Source: Nitrospina sp.
Lineage (GTDB): Bacteria; Nitrospinota; Nitrospinia; Nitrospinales; Nitrospinaceae
Length of the DNA: 43,823 nt
Direction of reading: 5' to 3'
Assembly: GCA_004357435.1 (NCBI GenBank)
Contig: SMVS01000043.1
Coordinates: 1 to 43,823 of the forward strand
The translations under genes and the position numbers were made by a program. Positions 1-7,587 of this stretch are shown here, one piece after another. How positions within the stretch are numbered: the stretch's first letter is position 1; each line of letters begins with the position of its first letter. Below the pieces are notes generated by a model that saw only the letters and a program-made list of their open reading frames with translations, had not been told where the DNA came from and searched no databases.

Positions 1-125
1 AGGTCGTCGGACACATTGAGGACGGTAAGATACAAAGCCGGGTAGAACAGGGCTGTGAACCCTAACCAGATTAGCAGGGCCAACATGGTGGCGCCGCCGG
101 TGATGTCCTCTATCCCCAAAATCAT
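1..125 (-). CDS. N-terminal fragment of a membrane protein (partial)
   Basis: An open frame reads leftward off the window edge from an ATG at 125. Its first 41 codons give a short polar start and then a strongly hydrophobic stretch (ALLIWLGFTALFYPALYL, about residues 15-32) that looks like a transmembrane segment. There is a G-rich GGGAG sequence upstream, but it is rather far from the ATG. Too little is visible to name a family. It lies divergent to the decayed yraN reading frame that begins at 182. The start and even the reality of the gene are moderately uncertain, because the 3' part is outside the window. Confidence 0.4.
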   Translation of the reverse strand, partial: MILGIEDITGGATMLALLIWLGFTALFYPALYLTVLNVSDD

Positions 126-181
126 GGCCGAAGAATAACAGCTCCCGATAGGGAACGCAATTTCGCAAGGCAGGTGCGACC

Positions 182-520
182 ATGACGCAGGCAAGTTCCA
201 AATTTGGCCGGGCAGGGGAGCGGGCCACGATAAAATTTTTTTAAAAAACCGGCTATCGGACCATTGAAAAGAATTTCCGCACCCAGGCAGGTGAAGTGGA
301 TGTCATCGCCGAGCATGAAAAAGTTTTAGTGTTTGTGGGAGTTAAAACCCGTTCCGGAAGTCAATTGGGGCATCCGGTAGAAGCCTTGACTCCCTATAAA
401 CAGAAAAAAATAGGCCAGATTGCCCGAGGCTTTTTGGCTAAACATAATATTCAAGACCGGCAGTGCCGGTTTGACGTGGTTTCGATTTCAGGGGACCCGG
501 AAGCCGCCCAAGACTGGTAA
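182..520 (+). pseudogene. yraN: yraN (UPF0102) remnant with internal stop and lost motif Glu
   Basis: From ATG 182 the frame reads a recognisable UPF0102/YraN protein: FGRAGERATIKFF, stop, KTGYRTIEKNFRTQAGEV, then DVIAEHEKVLVFVGVKTR. The family is a small endonuclease-like fold of about 115 residues, so this frame is full length. Two lesions are visible. Codon 21 is TAA (242-244), where a Lys codon AAA would fit, inside a T7A6 run. The near-invariant FVEVKTR motif reads FVGVKTR (GGA at 338-340 for GAA), which removes the acidic residue of the PD-(D/E)XK-like site. Both lesions need only one base change. The downstream part has an internal GTG (296) but no good ribosome site. The gene is therefore probably inactive, unless the stop is an assembly error. 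Confidence 0.75.
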
Positions 521-818
521 ATTGAATTGATCCAGGATGCCTTTCGGATTTGAGCGGTAAATTTTCAGGGAGAAGTTTCCTGAAAATTCCACTCACTAGA
601 GTGGCGAAACATGTAAATCCCGTTAGGTCAATCGGGCTGGAGTTTTGAGCGGATACCTTGTATTATTCATACCTTAGGCGGATTTTATCCAAGACAGCGA
701 TGATTTTCAGGCCACGCCTCCGGAAATAAGTGTGGGAACCGGGAACCAGTGTGAATTATATTAAAAGTTGTGTGTTTATCACTTAAAATATACTACATGA
801 ACTATTCAGGAGGAATTT
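521..818 (+). promoter_or_regulatory. nfu leader region with consecutive inverted repeats
   Basis: This gap has no coding frame I can support, but it has structure. A 10-bp inverted repeat (560-569 with 579-588, loop 9) is followed directly by a 6-bp perfect hairpin CCACTC-ACTA-GAGTGG (589-604). A weaker CCCG/CGGG pair lies at 619-622 and 633-636. The 9-mer TTTGAGCGG occurs on both sides of the hairpins, at 549-557 and 644-652. A possible -10 element TATACT lies at 789-794, with a poor TTGTGT at 768-773 (15-bp spacing). The Shine-Dalgarno AGGAGGA at 808-814 serves the GTG start of nfu. I do not recognise a known riboswitch. The hairpins could equally be a terminator remnant for the yraN region. 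Confidence 0.35.
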
Positions 819-1640
819 GTGACTTCCATTTTGAAAACTTTGTCGGCTCTTTTCTCCGATTCGAAATCAGAAATTAATATGCCATCCGCCAAGCCGGCTG
901 AGGAAAATAATATGCCATCAACCAACCAGGAACCCGTTTCTTCCACGGCGGAAGAGCCGACTGCGGAAAACTTCTCCGAGCCTCCCGCACAGCGGCGGAT
1001 CATTCAGGCGCCGGTTCTAGTCGAGAGTTTGGGAGAGGGACAGGCTTCCGAAAAAGTATTTATCAAAGCCGAGCCTGCGGAGAACGGAGACCAATGCAAA
1101 CTCATGGTGAACCGGTCCTTGTTTGCCGGGTATTCCTGGTTTTTTAAGGATTTTGAAAGCGCCGCAGGCTCGCCATTGGCGGAGAAAATTTTTAGCAGCG
1201 ATCTGGTGGATACCCTCCTGATCCATAATTCCACCGCCATTGTCACTAAATTTGGCGGCAAAATGCAGGGCGACTGGTTGCCCTTGGCTAAGGAATTGGG
1301 GCAGATCATTCGTGAGGTTCTGGAATCGGGTTCGCCTTTGTTGTCCGACGATATTATTAAAAACCTTCCGCCAGAAGAGCAAGTCCGCAAGGATATCCAA
1401 AAAGTCATCGATACCGAAGTCAATCCCGGAGTAGCGGCGCATGGGGGAAAAATAGTTCTGACCAGTGTGACCGGCAATTCCGTGACGATTCAGATGGGTG
1501 GCGGTTGTCAAGGATGCAGTGCCGCGGACCTGACTTTGAAGCAAGGCATCCATAGTTCGTTTCGCAAGGCCGTTCCCTATGTGGGCGCCATCTACGATGA
1601 AACCGATCATGCGGCCGGCATGAACCCCTATTATTCATAA
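819..1640 (+). CDS. nfu: Nfu-type Fe-S cluster scaffold/carrier protein
   Basis: The product (273 aa) is a cytoplasmic Fe-S cluster carrier that would pass [4Fe-4S] clusters to apo-enzymes. After a low-complexity Pro/Glu/Ser-rich stretch of about 75 residues come an Nfu N-terminal-like domain (about 78-165) and a C-terminal NifU domain (about 190-260). The cluster-binding CxxC sits in GGGCQGCSAAD (Cys230 and Cys233). The GTG start is chosen because a strong AGGAGGA sits 5 bases upstream. The disordered acidic N-terminal extension is longer than in typical Nfu proteins. A small gene follows after 6 bases and is probably co-transcribed. No iscS, iscU or suf genes are nearby, so this is a stand-alone carrier locus. 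The family assignment is firm; the clients are unknown. Confidence 0.9.
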   Translation: MTSILKTLSALFSDSKSEINMPSAKPAEENNMPSTNQEPVSSTAEEPTAENFSEPPAQRRIIQAPVLVESLGEGQASEKVFIKAEPAENGDQCKLMVNRSLFAGYSWFFKDFESAAGSPLAEKIFSSDLVDTLLIHNSTAIVTKFGGKMQGDWLPLAKELGQIIREVLESGSPLLSDDIIKNLPPEEQVRKDIQKVIDTEVNPGVAAHGGKIVLTSVTGNSVTIQMGGGCQGCSAADLTLKQGIHSSFRKAVPYVGAIYDETDHAAGMNPYYS

Positions 1641-1646
1641 TTTCCA

Positions 1647-1991
1647 ATGCCAAAATTAAATCTATTTAAGTTGAAAGTTGAAACTGGGGATATGGGGCTA
1701 GCGGAGCCTGTCCACTTTACGATCAATGGTCATAAGTTACCCTTTGATGATTTTAAGGGAGGCACGGGTGCGGGAGAAACGTTTGAAGGTGAGTTTGAAA
1801 TCCGTAGTTTTGCCCATTCTTTGACGCTGGTGGGCCCTGAGTCCGGTTCATGGAAGATCCGCAAGATTCACGTGGATTATGACTGTGAGAATACCCCACC
1901 CTATTCAGCGACTTTTGGGGAGGTGGCATTGGATGAGACCACCGAGGTCAATATCTGGCAGGATCCACCCCTCCCGACTTGGGATGTCTAA
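1647..1991 (+). CDS. small conserved-looking hypothetical protein in nfu operon
   Basis: A 114-residue protein that starts 6 bases after the nfu stop, so it is very likely in the same transcript. I do not recognise a family. It has no signal peptide and no membrane segment. The sequence alternates short hydrophobic strands with Gly, Asp and Glu, contains FTINGHKLPFDDFKGG near the start and ends with DPPLPTWDV; it looks like an all-beta fold. Only one Cys is present (in DYDCEN), so it is unlikely to bind a cluster alone. Placement suggests a link with Fe-S delivery, but that is inference from position. It ends 4 bases before the converging DUF3108 gene. Confidence 0.7.
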   Translation: MPKLNLFKLKVETGDMGLAEPVHFTINGHKLPFDDFKGGTGAGETFEGEFEIRSFAHSLTLVGPESGSWKIRKIHVDYDCENTPPYSATFGEVALDETTEVNIWQDPPLPTWDV

Positions 1992-1995
1992 ATCG

Positions 1996-2922
1996 CTAAG
2001 GCGAGGAGAGCGCTATATTCTTGGGGGAGCCCACATAAACGCGCTTGGCAAACCGGGCATTCAAGTGCCCCAGCAAGACATAATTTTTCACCGTGGTTTC
2101 CAGCGGTATGAAGTGCTTTGACGTCCAGAATGTCAGTTCGCCGGTTTCGGTCTTGAAGACGTCTTTCGGGATCACCACTTTCAATAAAAGACTTCCGCCC
2201 ATTTCGTTATCTTCCTCTTTCTGAAATTTCTCCGCCTCCTGATCCGTGTTGATGTAAGCCAAAATATATTTCATGCTTTTTTCAGGAATGGTCGAGATGG
2301 TGTAGTTTTGCCCCTTACGTAGCTTGCCATAAACACCGTTTCGAAAGTTGTAGAACGCGGCAAGGATATCGTCAAAGAAAACATTTTCAGGAAGCGGCTC
2401 ACTGTTCTGCTCTTTCAGGGTTTCATTGCTGTATTTGAACCAATGATGTTGCCGGGATTTATAATCCATATAATGAACGGTGCGTTCCACGTCGTCGCCA
2501 ACGATGACTTTTCTTTCGAACTTGGTGGTGCGCACTCGCCTTCCGCCCTCGATGATTTCAAAAGTGGATTTATAAATATGTTTTCGGTAGGAGGTGAAGA
2601 ACCCCACGAAGCCTTTGGTTTCGGCCACAAGGATGGATTTGAATTTTCCCTTATCCTCAAAGAAGCTTACTTTGGCCTGGGCGGCATTATCAAATATCAG
2701 AAGGGAAATATCGAAATAAAGGGATTCTCCCGCAAAACGCCGTATGTCCCCGTCCGGTGAGAAATTTTCATATTCACCCAATTTCGTACTGTTTTGTTGG
2801 GGAGAAAATCCGGGGTTTCCCATAACTGGGGATGAAAAGAAAATCCAGAGGAGGCCGCTCATCAATACTCCCGCAGTTTTTACTGCATTGCGGCTCAAAA
2901 TGGACCTGGAATATTTTTTCAT
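1996..2922 (-). CDS. DUF3108-family exported protein
   Basis: The product begins with a basic n-region and a hydrophobic core (GVLMSGLLWIFFSSPVMG), a signal peptide that sends it to the periplasm. The rest matches the DUF3108 pattern: FAGESLYFDISLLIFDNAAQ, a run of beta strands, then a C-terminal part with LTFWTSKHFIPLETTVKN. Members are periplasmic proteins of unknown function, often near lipid or cell-envelope genes. I chose the ATG at 2922 because the upstream TTG codons have no ribosome site; with the upstream start the protein is 314 residues. It converges with the nfu operon, with a 4-base gap. Function beyond the family name cannot be stated. Confidence 0.8.
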   Translation of the reverse strand: MKKYSRSILSRNAVKTAGVLMSGLLWIFFSSPVMGNPGFSPQQNSTKLGEYENFSPDGDIRRFAGESLYFDISLLIFDNAAQAKVSFFEDKGKFKSILVAETKGFVGFFTSYRKHIYKSTFEIIEGGRRVRTTKFERKVIVGDDVERTVHYMDYKSRQHHWFKYSNETLKEQNSEPLPENVFFDDILAAFYNFRNGVYGKLRKGQNYTISTIPEKSMKYILAYINTDQEAEKFQKEEDNEMGGSLLLKVVIPKDVFKTETGELTFWTSKHFIPLETTVKNYVLLGHLNARFAKRVYVGSPKNIALSSP

Positions 2923-3038
2923 ATTAATTTTGCTCAACAAAATTATTGAAAATAGATGGCAATTTCCCTATTATTGAAATCGATCCCGCTAATTTTGTGG
3001 GATCATTCGATAGGCTAATACTTAATATATAGTAAACG

Positions 3039-3383
3039 ATGGCTACTGAAACCTTACCAGAAACTTTACCAGAAACGTTGCCTCAATCTCCAGAGGAATT
3101 CGTGACGCCGGATTCCAGAGGGGAATCCGCTTATTTGCCCCTTTACCGGGTTATCATGTGGGATGACAATGTGACCACTATGGAATTTGTGATTCGTATG
3201 TTGGTCAAAATTTTTGGCAAGGATTATAGTGCCGCTGAGAAGTTAATGTACGAAATTCACATTTCAGGTCATTCGCACGTGGAAACGCTCCCGTTGGAAA
3301 GAGCCGAGTTCAAGGTTGAGCAGGTGTACACTGCGGCCTCTATGGAAAACTTTCCTTTCAAATGTACCATCGAACCTCTTTAG
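3039..3383 (+). CDS. clpS: ClpS-like ATP-dependent Clp protease adaptor
   Basis: A 114-aa protein whose residues from about 33 onward match ClpS, the adaptor that presents N-degron substrates to a Clp ATPase. Visible signatures are YRVIMWDDNVTTMEFV, the helix IRMLVKIFGKDYSAAEKLM, the EIH motif and the C-terminal KVEQVYTAA...FKCTIEPL. The binding-pocket motif reads DDN where the E. coli protein has NDD; the pocket His of the VHxxG segment is kept (EIHISGH). The N-terminus carries a near-perfect repeat of ETLP three times, from tandem 12-base units at 3049-3082. No clpA gene lies next to it. Fold assignment is strong; substrate specificity may differ from the classical adaptor. Confidence 0.88.
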   Translation: MATETLPETLPETLPQSPEEFVTPDSRGESAYLPLYRVIMWDDNVTTMEFVIRMLVKIFGKDYSAAEKLMYEIHISGHSHVETLPLERAEFKVEQVYTAASMENFPFKCTIEPL

Positions 3384-3402
3384 CGCTCCGCGTTGCTTAG
3401 CC

Positions 3403-3420
3403 GGCGTCCCGCCTTTTGTT
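3403..3420 (+). terminator. weak hairpin plus T-rich tail after clpS
   Basis: GGCG (3403-3406), a 3-base loop and CGCC (3410-3413) are followed by TTTTGTTTTC. This sits 20 bases after the clpS stop and just before the converging citrate synthase gene ends. The stem is only 4 bp, so it is a weak candidate. Confidence 0.3.
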
Positions 3421-3429
3421 TTCGTTGAA

Positions 3430-4719
3430 CTATTTTCTTTTCTCCATGGGGACGTAATCATTCTTGGCGGGGCCGCGGTAAATCTGCCGCGGGCGTCCGA
3501 TCTTAAAATCCTCATCGCCCTGAAGTTCAACCCAGTGGGCGATCCAGCCGGGCAATCGGCCTATGGCAAACATAACTGGAAACATGTTTACCGGGATGTT
3601 CAACGCCTTGTAAATCAAACCAGAATAAAAGTCCACATTAGGATAAAGTTTCTTGGAAAGAAAATAATCGTCCTTGAGAGCGATTTCTTCCAATTCAAGT
3701 GCCAGTTCCAGCAGGGGTTCTTGGACGCCTAATTTCTCAAATACCTGATGAGCCAGTTTTTTAATGATTTTCGACCGGGGATCAAAGTTCTTATAAACCC
3801 GATGGCCGAATCCCATGAGCCGGAAAGGATCTTTGGGATCCTTGGCTTTATTGACATATTTTTTAATCTGACCGCCATCATCCTGAATGGCTTGCAACAT
3901 TTCAATGACCGCCTGATTCGCACCGCCATGTAACGGCCCCCACAAGGCATAGATGCCAGCCGACACCGAAGAGTATAAATTGCATTTGGAACTCCCCACC
4001 AGTCGCACCGTACTGGTGGAACAATTTTGTTCGTGGTCGGCATGCAGAATCAACAGCACATCCAGAACCTTGGCAACCATCGGGTCGACCTCATATTTTT
4101 CGCAGGGATTGGAGAACATCATGTTCATGAAGTTTTCCGTGTAATTCAATGCGTTGTTCGGGTAAGGCAGGGGTTGTCCAATGGATTTTTTGTAGCTGTA
4201 GGCCGCAATCGTGGGAAATTTGGCAATCAGCCGATGGATGGTGATTTCAATCTCGCGGTCATCTGGCTGGTTCATCTGGTCTTGATAAAATGTGGCCAGC
4301 GCCCCCACAACCGCACTGCACACTGCCATGGGATGGGAATTGTTGGGAAATCCGTCGTAAAAATTTTTGATGGATTCGTGAACCATGGAGTGGTGCTTGA
4401 CGTGATAGCTGAAGGTTTCATATTCGGATGGGGTGGGGAGGTGTCCGTAAATCAGGAGGTAGGCGGTTTCAATGAATGTGCTTTTTTCCGCAAGTTGCTC
4501 GATGGGGATGCCGCGATAAAGTAGAATTCCCTTTTCCCCGTCCAAATACGTGATCTGGCTTTGGCAACTGCCAGTGCTGACGAATCCCGGGTCATAAGTG
4601 ATCAATCCCGTGGTGGCACGTAATTGGGAAATATCCACGGCCTTTTCGCCAAATACCCCCTCGATAACAGGAAGTTCAAAAGTTTTGCCCTCATGGATTA
4701 TTTGTATCGTCTGGGTCAT
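3430..4719 (-). CDS. gltA: citrate synthase, type II
   Basis: Condenses acetyl-CoA and oxaloacetate to citrate in the cytoplasm. The 429-residue length and the N-terminal extension are those of the hexameric bacterial type II enzyme. The active-site residues are visible: His229 in LHADHEQN, His264 in WGPLHGGAN and Asp363 in YPNVDFYSG. The MGFGHRVYKNFDPR segment, which binds oxaloacetate, is also intact. The ATG start has a good GGAGG 6 bases upstream. The gene stands alone, divergent from a dicarboxylate/amino acid symporter (127-base gap), which may share control as both concern C4 acids; that link is inference. In a reductive-TCA autotroph the enzyme could serve glutamate supply, but this window cannot show that. 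Confidence 0.97.
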   Translation of the reverse strand: MTQTIQIIHEGKTFELPVIEGVFGEKAVDISQLRATTGLITYDPGFVSTGSCQSQITYLDGEKGILLYRGIPIEQLAEKSTFIETAYLLIYGHLPTPSEYETFSYHVKHHSMVHESIKNFYDGFPNNSHPMAVCSAVVGALATFYQDQMNQPDDREIEITIHRLIAKFPTIAAYSYKKSIGQPLPYPNNALNYTENFMNMMFSNPCEKYEVDPMVAKVLDVLLILHADHEQNCSTSTVRLVGSSKCNLYSSVSAGIYALWGPLHGGANQAVIEMLQAIQDDGGQIKKYVNKAKDPKDPFRLMGFGHRVYKNFDPRSKIIKKLAHQVFEKLGVQEPLLELALELEEIALKDDYFLSKKLYPNVDFYSGLIYKALNIPVNMFPVMFAIGRLPGWIAHWVELQGDEDFKIGRPRQIYRGPAKNDYVPMEKRK

Positions 4720-4846
4720 GTTTGGCCTCCGATCAATAGTTGATAATTATTTGATCGAGTTTATTGGGATTTTATTCTCGTTTATATTATAACTGCACTG
4801 GCGAATAATGTCATAAATGAACCCGCCCTTCCCAAGGACATAAAAT

Positions 4847-6073
4847 ATGAAAAATAAAAACCTGATGCTGTATTTCCTGTTGGCCGGAATAGTGCTGGGC
4901 GGAATTTGCGGGTGGGTTTTCGGACCCAAAATGATGGTGGTCGCTTGGATGGGCGAGATGTTTTTAAATGCTTTGAAGATGATGGTGATTCCCCTGATCA
5001 TATCCTCCCTCATCGTGGGCATTGCCGGTCTCGGTGACATCACTAAAGTGGGCAAGACGGGAGCCATCGCCCTGATTTATTTTTCAGCCACGACCGCGTT
5101 CTCAGTGATTGTAGGTTTGATTCTGGTCAATGTGATTCGTCCGGGGGATTCGGTGGCCCTGGCGTCTGCCATACCGGCGGGCGTGGCCGACAAGGTGGAC
5201 ACCGGCATCACCGATATATTTTTAAGTTTCGTGTCGCCCAATCTGGTGGAATCCATGGTCAAGATGGATATTTTGCCCTTGATAATTGTTGCCCTGGTGT
5301 TTGGCGGGATCCTGACCACTATGGGAGAAAAGGGGCAGACCGTTATTAAATTTTTTGACGCGATCAATGTAGCGGTGATGAAAATGGTGCACCTGATTTT
5401 ATACGTGGCGCCGCTTGGTGTATTTGCCCTGATCGCCTCCAAGCTGGGTGCCGCCGGAGGGGGCGACCTGTTTCTGGCAGAACTCGCCAAAATCGGAAAG
5501 TTTGCCTTTACCGTGGTCGGCGGCCTGCTGATTCATGGTTTGATCATTCTCCCCATCATCCTGTACCTGGTCACTGGTCGCAACCCCCTCGCGTTCTTCA
5601 AGGGTGCCGGTCAGGCACTGACCACGGCTTTTTCCACCGCCAGCAGTTCCGCCACGTTGCCGGTGACGATAGAATGCGCCGAGAATTTTAATAATGTTTC
5701 AAGACGATCGGCGCTGTTTGTGCTGCCGATCGGGGCCACCGTCAACATGGACGGAACCGCCTTATACGAAGCGGTGGCGGCTATTTTTATTGCGCAAATG
5801 GTCGGGATTCCCCTGGGGTTTTCAGATCAGGTGATCATTTTTTTAACGGCGACCCTGGCGGCTGTCGGCGCCGCTGGCATTCCGGAGGCCGGCCTGGTCA
5901 CCATGGTCATGGTCCTGCAATCGGTGGGACTGCCCTTGGAAGGCATCGGCATGTTGTTGTCGATTGACTGGTTTTTGGACCGGTGCCGGACCACCGTCAA
6001 TGTCTGGGGAGATTCCATAGGCTCTGCCGTCGTGGACCGGTTGGAAGAAAAATTCGTGGAAGGAGGGCCGTAA
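4847..6073 (+). CDS. dicarboxylate/amino acid:cation symporter (DAACS family)
   Basis: A 408-aa inner-membrane carrier of the glutamate/aspartate/C4-dicarboxylate symporter family. It shows the family's hydrophobic helices and re-entrant loops: the serine-rich hairpin tip SSSATLPVT, the NMDGTA motif of TM7 that coordinates Na+, and the second hairpin region GAAGIPEAGLVTM. The late segment SIDWFLDRCRTTVNVWGD matches the substrate-binding TM8, where an Arg in this region usually recognises the acidic side chain. That Arg is present, so a dicarboxylate or acidic amino acid is the likely substrate. Length is normal. The next gene starts one base after its stop, so the two are translated together. 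Confidence 0.93.
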   Translation: MKNKNLMLYFLLAGIVLGGICGWVFGPKMMVVAWMGEMFLNALKMMVIPLIISSLIVGIAGLGDITKVGKTGAIALIYFSATTAFSVIVGLILVNVIRPGDSVALASAIPAGVADKVDTGITDIFLSFVSPNLVESMVKMDILPLIIVALVFGGILTTMGEKGQTVIKFFDAINVAVMKMVHLILYVAPLGVFALIASKLGAAGGGDLFLAELAKIGKFAFTVVGGLLIHGLIILPIILYLVTGRNPLAFFKGAGQALTTAFSTASSSATLPVTIECAENFNNVSRRSALFVLPIGATVNMDGTALYEAVAAIFIAQMVGIPLGFSDQVIIFLTATLAAVGAAGIPEAGLVTMVMVLQSVGLPLEGIGMLLSIDWFLDRCRTTVNVWGDSIGSAVVDRLEEKFVEGGP

Positions 6074-6074
6074 A

Positions 6075-6434
6075 TTGACTTTAATGATTCTGTTTGGTTT
6101 GTTGATTGGAGTGCTATCCTCTTTTTCTGGATTGGGAGGTGGGTTTCTGGTGGTCCCTTTCCTGATTTACATGGAGAAGAAGACGCAACTGGCAGTGGGA
6201 ACATCTTTTCTGGTGGTGATGTTGATTGCCGTATCGGCTGTCCTGGCCCATGGCCGCCTGGGGAATATTGATTACAAAACGGGTCTTTACCTGGCGTTGG
6301 GAGGTGTGGTGGGAGCGCAGATCGGCCCTTTTATATTGCAAAATGTGTCTGATCAGATGTTCAAAAGAATATTTGCCTGCCTACTGGTGGGGATTGGTGT
6401 GTGGATGTTCATCAGCTCCCGCAATCCCGTTTGA
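6075..6434 (+). CDS. half-size TauE/SafE-family membrane protein
   Basis: A 119-aa membrane protein with the signature of the TauE/SafE (sulfite/organosulfur exporter) family: SSFSGLGGGFLVVPFLIY in the first helix-loop, then GTSFLVVMLIAVSAVLAH and ALGGVVGAQIGPFI. The usual family member has about 250 residues formed by two such halves. Here only one half is present, so it would have to act as a dimer. The TTG start at 6075 is supported by AAGGAGGG (6059-6066) and lies one base beyond the stop of the symporter gene; an ATG at 6084 is an alternative. Co-expression with the symporter is very likely. Transport substrate is unknown. Confidence 0.8.
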   Translation: MTLMILFGLLIGVLSSFSGLGGGFLVVPFLIYMEKKTQLAVGTSFLVVMLIAVSAVLAHGRLGNIDYKTGLYLALGGVVGAQIGPFILQNVSDQMFKRIFACLLVGIGVWMFISSRNPV

Positions 6435-6470
6435 TGTTGATTAGGAAAGGGTGGGATAGAGAGCCGGAGA

Positions 6471-6890
6471 TTATTTTGCACGCTCTCCCCGCACGATGCG
6501 GGCGGCAAAAGGACCTTCTCCCAGTTTATTGATCCAGTTGGACCGGCCCTTGATCAAATTGTACATCATCGCCCGGTCGCCATTGACCGTGTCCGTCCAG
6601 GTCACATCCGCGCAATCCGGTTCAAATATCGGTGGCAGGTAAATGATGTCGCCGCCCTTGGCTTTCAGGGAATTACTTTTATCGAAGATACTTTTAATAT
6701 CTTCCAGCTTGCACACCCGCCAGTCATCAAACCCACCAAACTTTTCCGCATTCAGTTCTTCAGCATAAGCCTGGCACTGCAACAGGTTGCGCCATTTGCC
6801 CAGCATTTGACGGGTGTCCTTTTTCAACCAGGTCAGCCCGGTTTGAGTGTCTGTGACGGTGTCGTTGCCGTTATCTAAATATCTGGCCAT
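6471..6890 (-). CDS. DUF1566 (Lcl-like) domain protein, copy 1
   Basis: A 139-aa protein with the DUF1566 pattern: RYLDNGNDTVTDTQTGLTWLKK at the start (the G.V.D..TGL.W motif), then FGGFDDWRVCKLEDIKSI in the middle and FAARIVRG at the end. The family is a small C-type-lectin-like fold found in many exported and cytoplasmic bacterial proteins, with no general function. No signal peptide is seen, so it is probably cytoplasmic or leaves by another route. I start it at ATG 6890, because AAGGA lies 7 bases upstream; a TTG two codons earlier is possible. A clear paralogue lies at 37065-37547. It converges with the symporter/TauE pair. Confidence 0.8.
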   Translation of the reverse strand: MARYLDNGNDTVTDTQTGLTWLKKDTRQMLGKWRNLLQCQAYAEELNAEKFGGFDDWRVCKLEDIKSIFDKSNSLKAKGGDIIYLPPIFEPDCADVTWTDTVNGDRAMMYNLIKGRSNWINKLGEGPFAARIVRGERAK

Positions 6891-6959
6891 GTTCAATCCT
6901 TATGGGGCTCATCATAAAACTATTTGAAAGCAATGTCCAAACTTTTAAGATTTTTTGGC

Positions 6960-7421
6960 CTAGTTTCCTGATGAAAAATGAAGCCCTTGAAATTGATAGT
7001 GCAGGCCGGGTGGATATTTGACCTCAAAAAAATTATCTTTAAAAGGGGCTTGGTGAGGGTTGGCGATGACCACTTTATAATCGAAGGGGTTCTCCTCGCA
7101 ACTGCGAAAAAAACACCAGCGCAGGTGGATGGGTTTGCTTAAATCACGTTTGAAAATTATTCCCAACAGGTTTTGGCCGTTGAAGAAAAACTGCAATATA
7201 TAATGGTCCGTATTTATCTGAAACGTTTTTGTTTTATCCAAGCGCATGAGGTTTACGGGGTTTGCGATTTTAGTGGCGAGAGTCGGGTATTCTTTGAGGG
7301 AAATAGTTTCATAAGCGTGAGCCGGATGCGAGATACAGGCCATCAACAACACTGAAAAATATATAATATTATAGCTGACAGTCGATGGCTGAAAAATTTT
7401 GTGAGGGGGGCCGTTTTGCAT
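6960..7421 (-). CDS. small exported hypothetical protein
   Basis: A 153-aa product with a long n-region and a clear signal peptide: IIYFSVLLMACISHPAHA, with a likely cleavage after AHA (about residue 36). The mature part of about 117 residues is predicted to be periplasmic. It contains two Cys in RWCFFRSCEEN, which could form a disulfide, and aromatic-rich beta-like segments (YILQFFFNGQNLLGIIF, LHYQFQGLHF). I recognise no family. It stands between the DUF1566 gene and another small secreted protein gene, all on the minus strand, but with gaps of about 70 and 170 bases, so a shared operon is uncertain. Confidence 0.65.
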   Translation of the reverse strand: MQNGPPHKIFQPSTVSYNIIYFSVLLMACISHPAHAYETISLKEYPTLATKIANPVNLMRLDKTKTFQINTDHYILQFFFNGQNLLGIIFKRDLSKPIHLRWCFFRSCEENPFDYKVVIANPHQAPFKDNFFEVKYPPGLHYQFQGLHFSSGN

Positions 7422-7510
7422 TGGGTGATGTTTGAATGGTAGAGAAATACCCTCGATTGAGCAGTATTTTTAGGGTTTTCTTCATTATAACGGAAGGACA
7501 GCAAAAACAA

Positions 7511-7541
7511 AAAGCCGATAGAAATAAATTCTATCGGCTTT
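7511..7541 (-). terminator. strong intrinsic terminator of the secreted-protein gene at 7588-8040
   Basis: A perfect 13-bp stem, AAAGCCGATAGAA (7511-7523) with TTCTATCGGCTTT (7529-7541), has a 5-base loop. Read on the minus strand it is followed by a T-rich tract (complement of 7500-7512). It lies 47 bases after the stop of the gene at 7588. Confidence 0.85.
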
Positions 7542-7587
7542 CCGTTTATTTAAATCAGGGCAATTGCTTGCCTTAAAGTCTAAAAGA

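Noticed and set aside
1004..1610. Two long minus-strand frames opposite nfu
   Set aside because: The nfu domain match and ribosome site are decisive for the plus strand; the minus frames have no motif.
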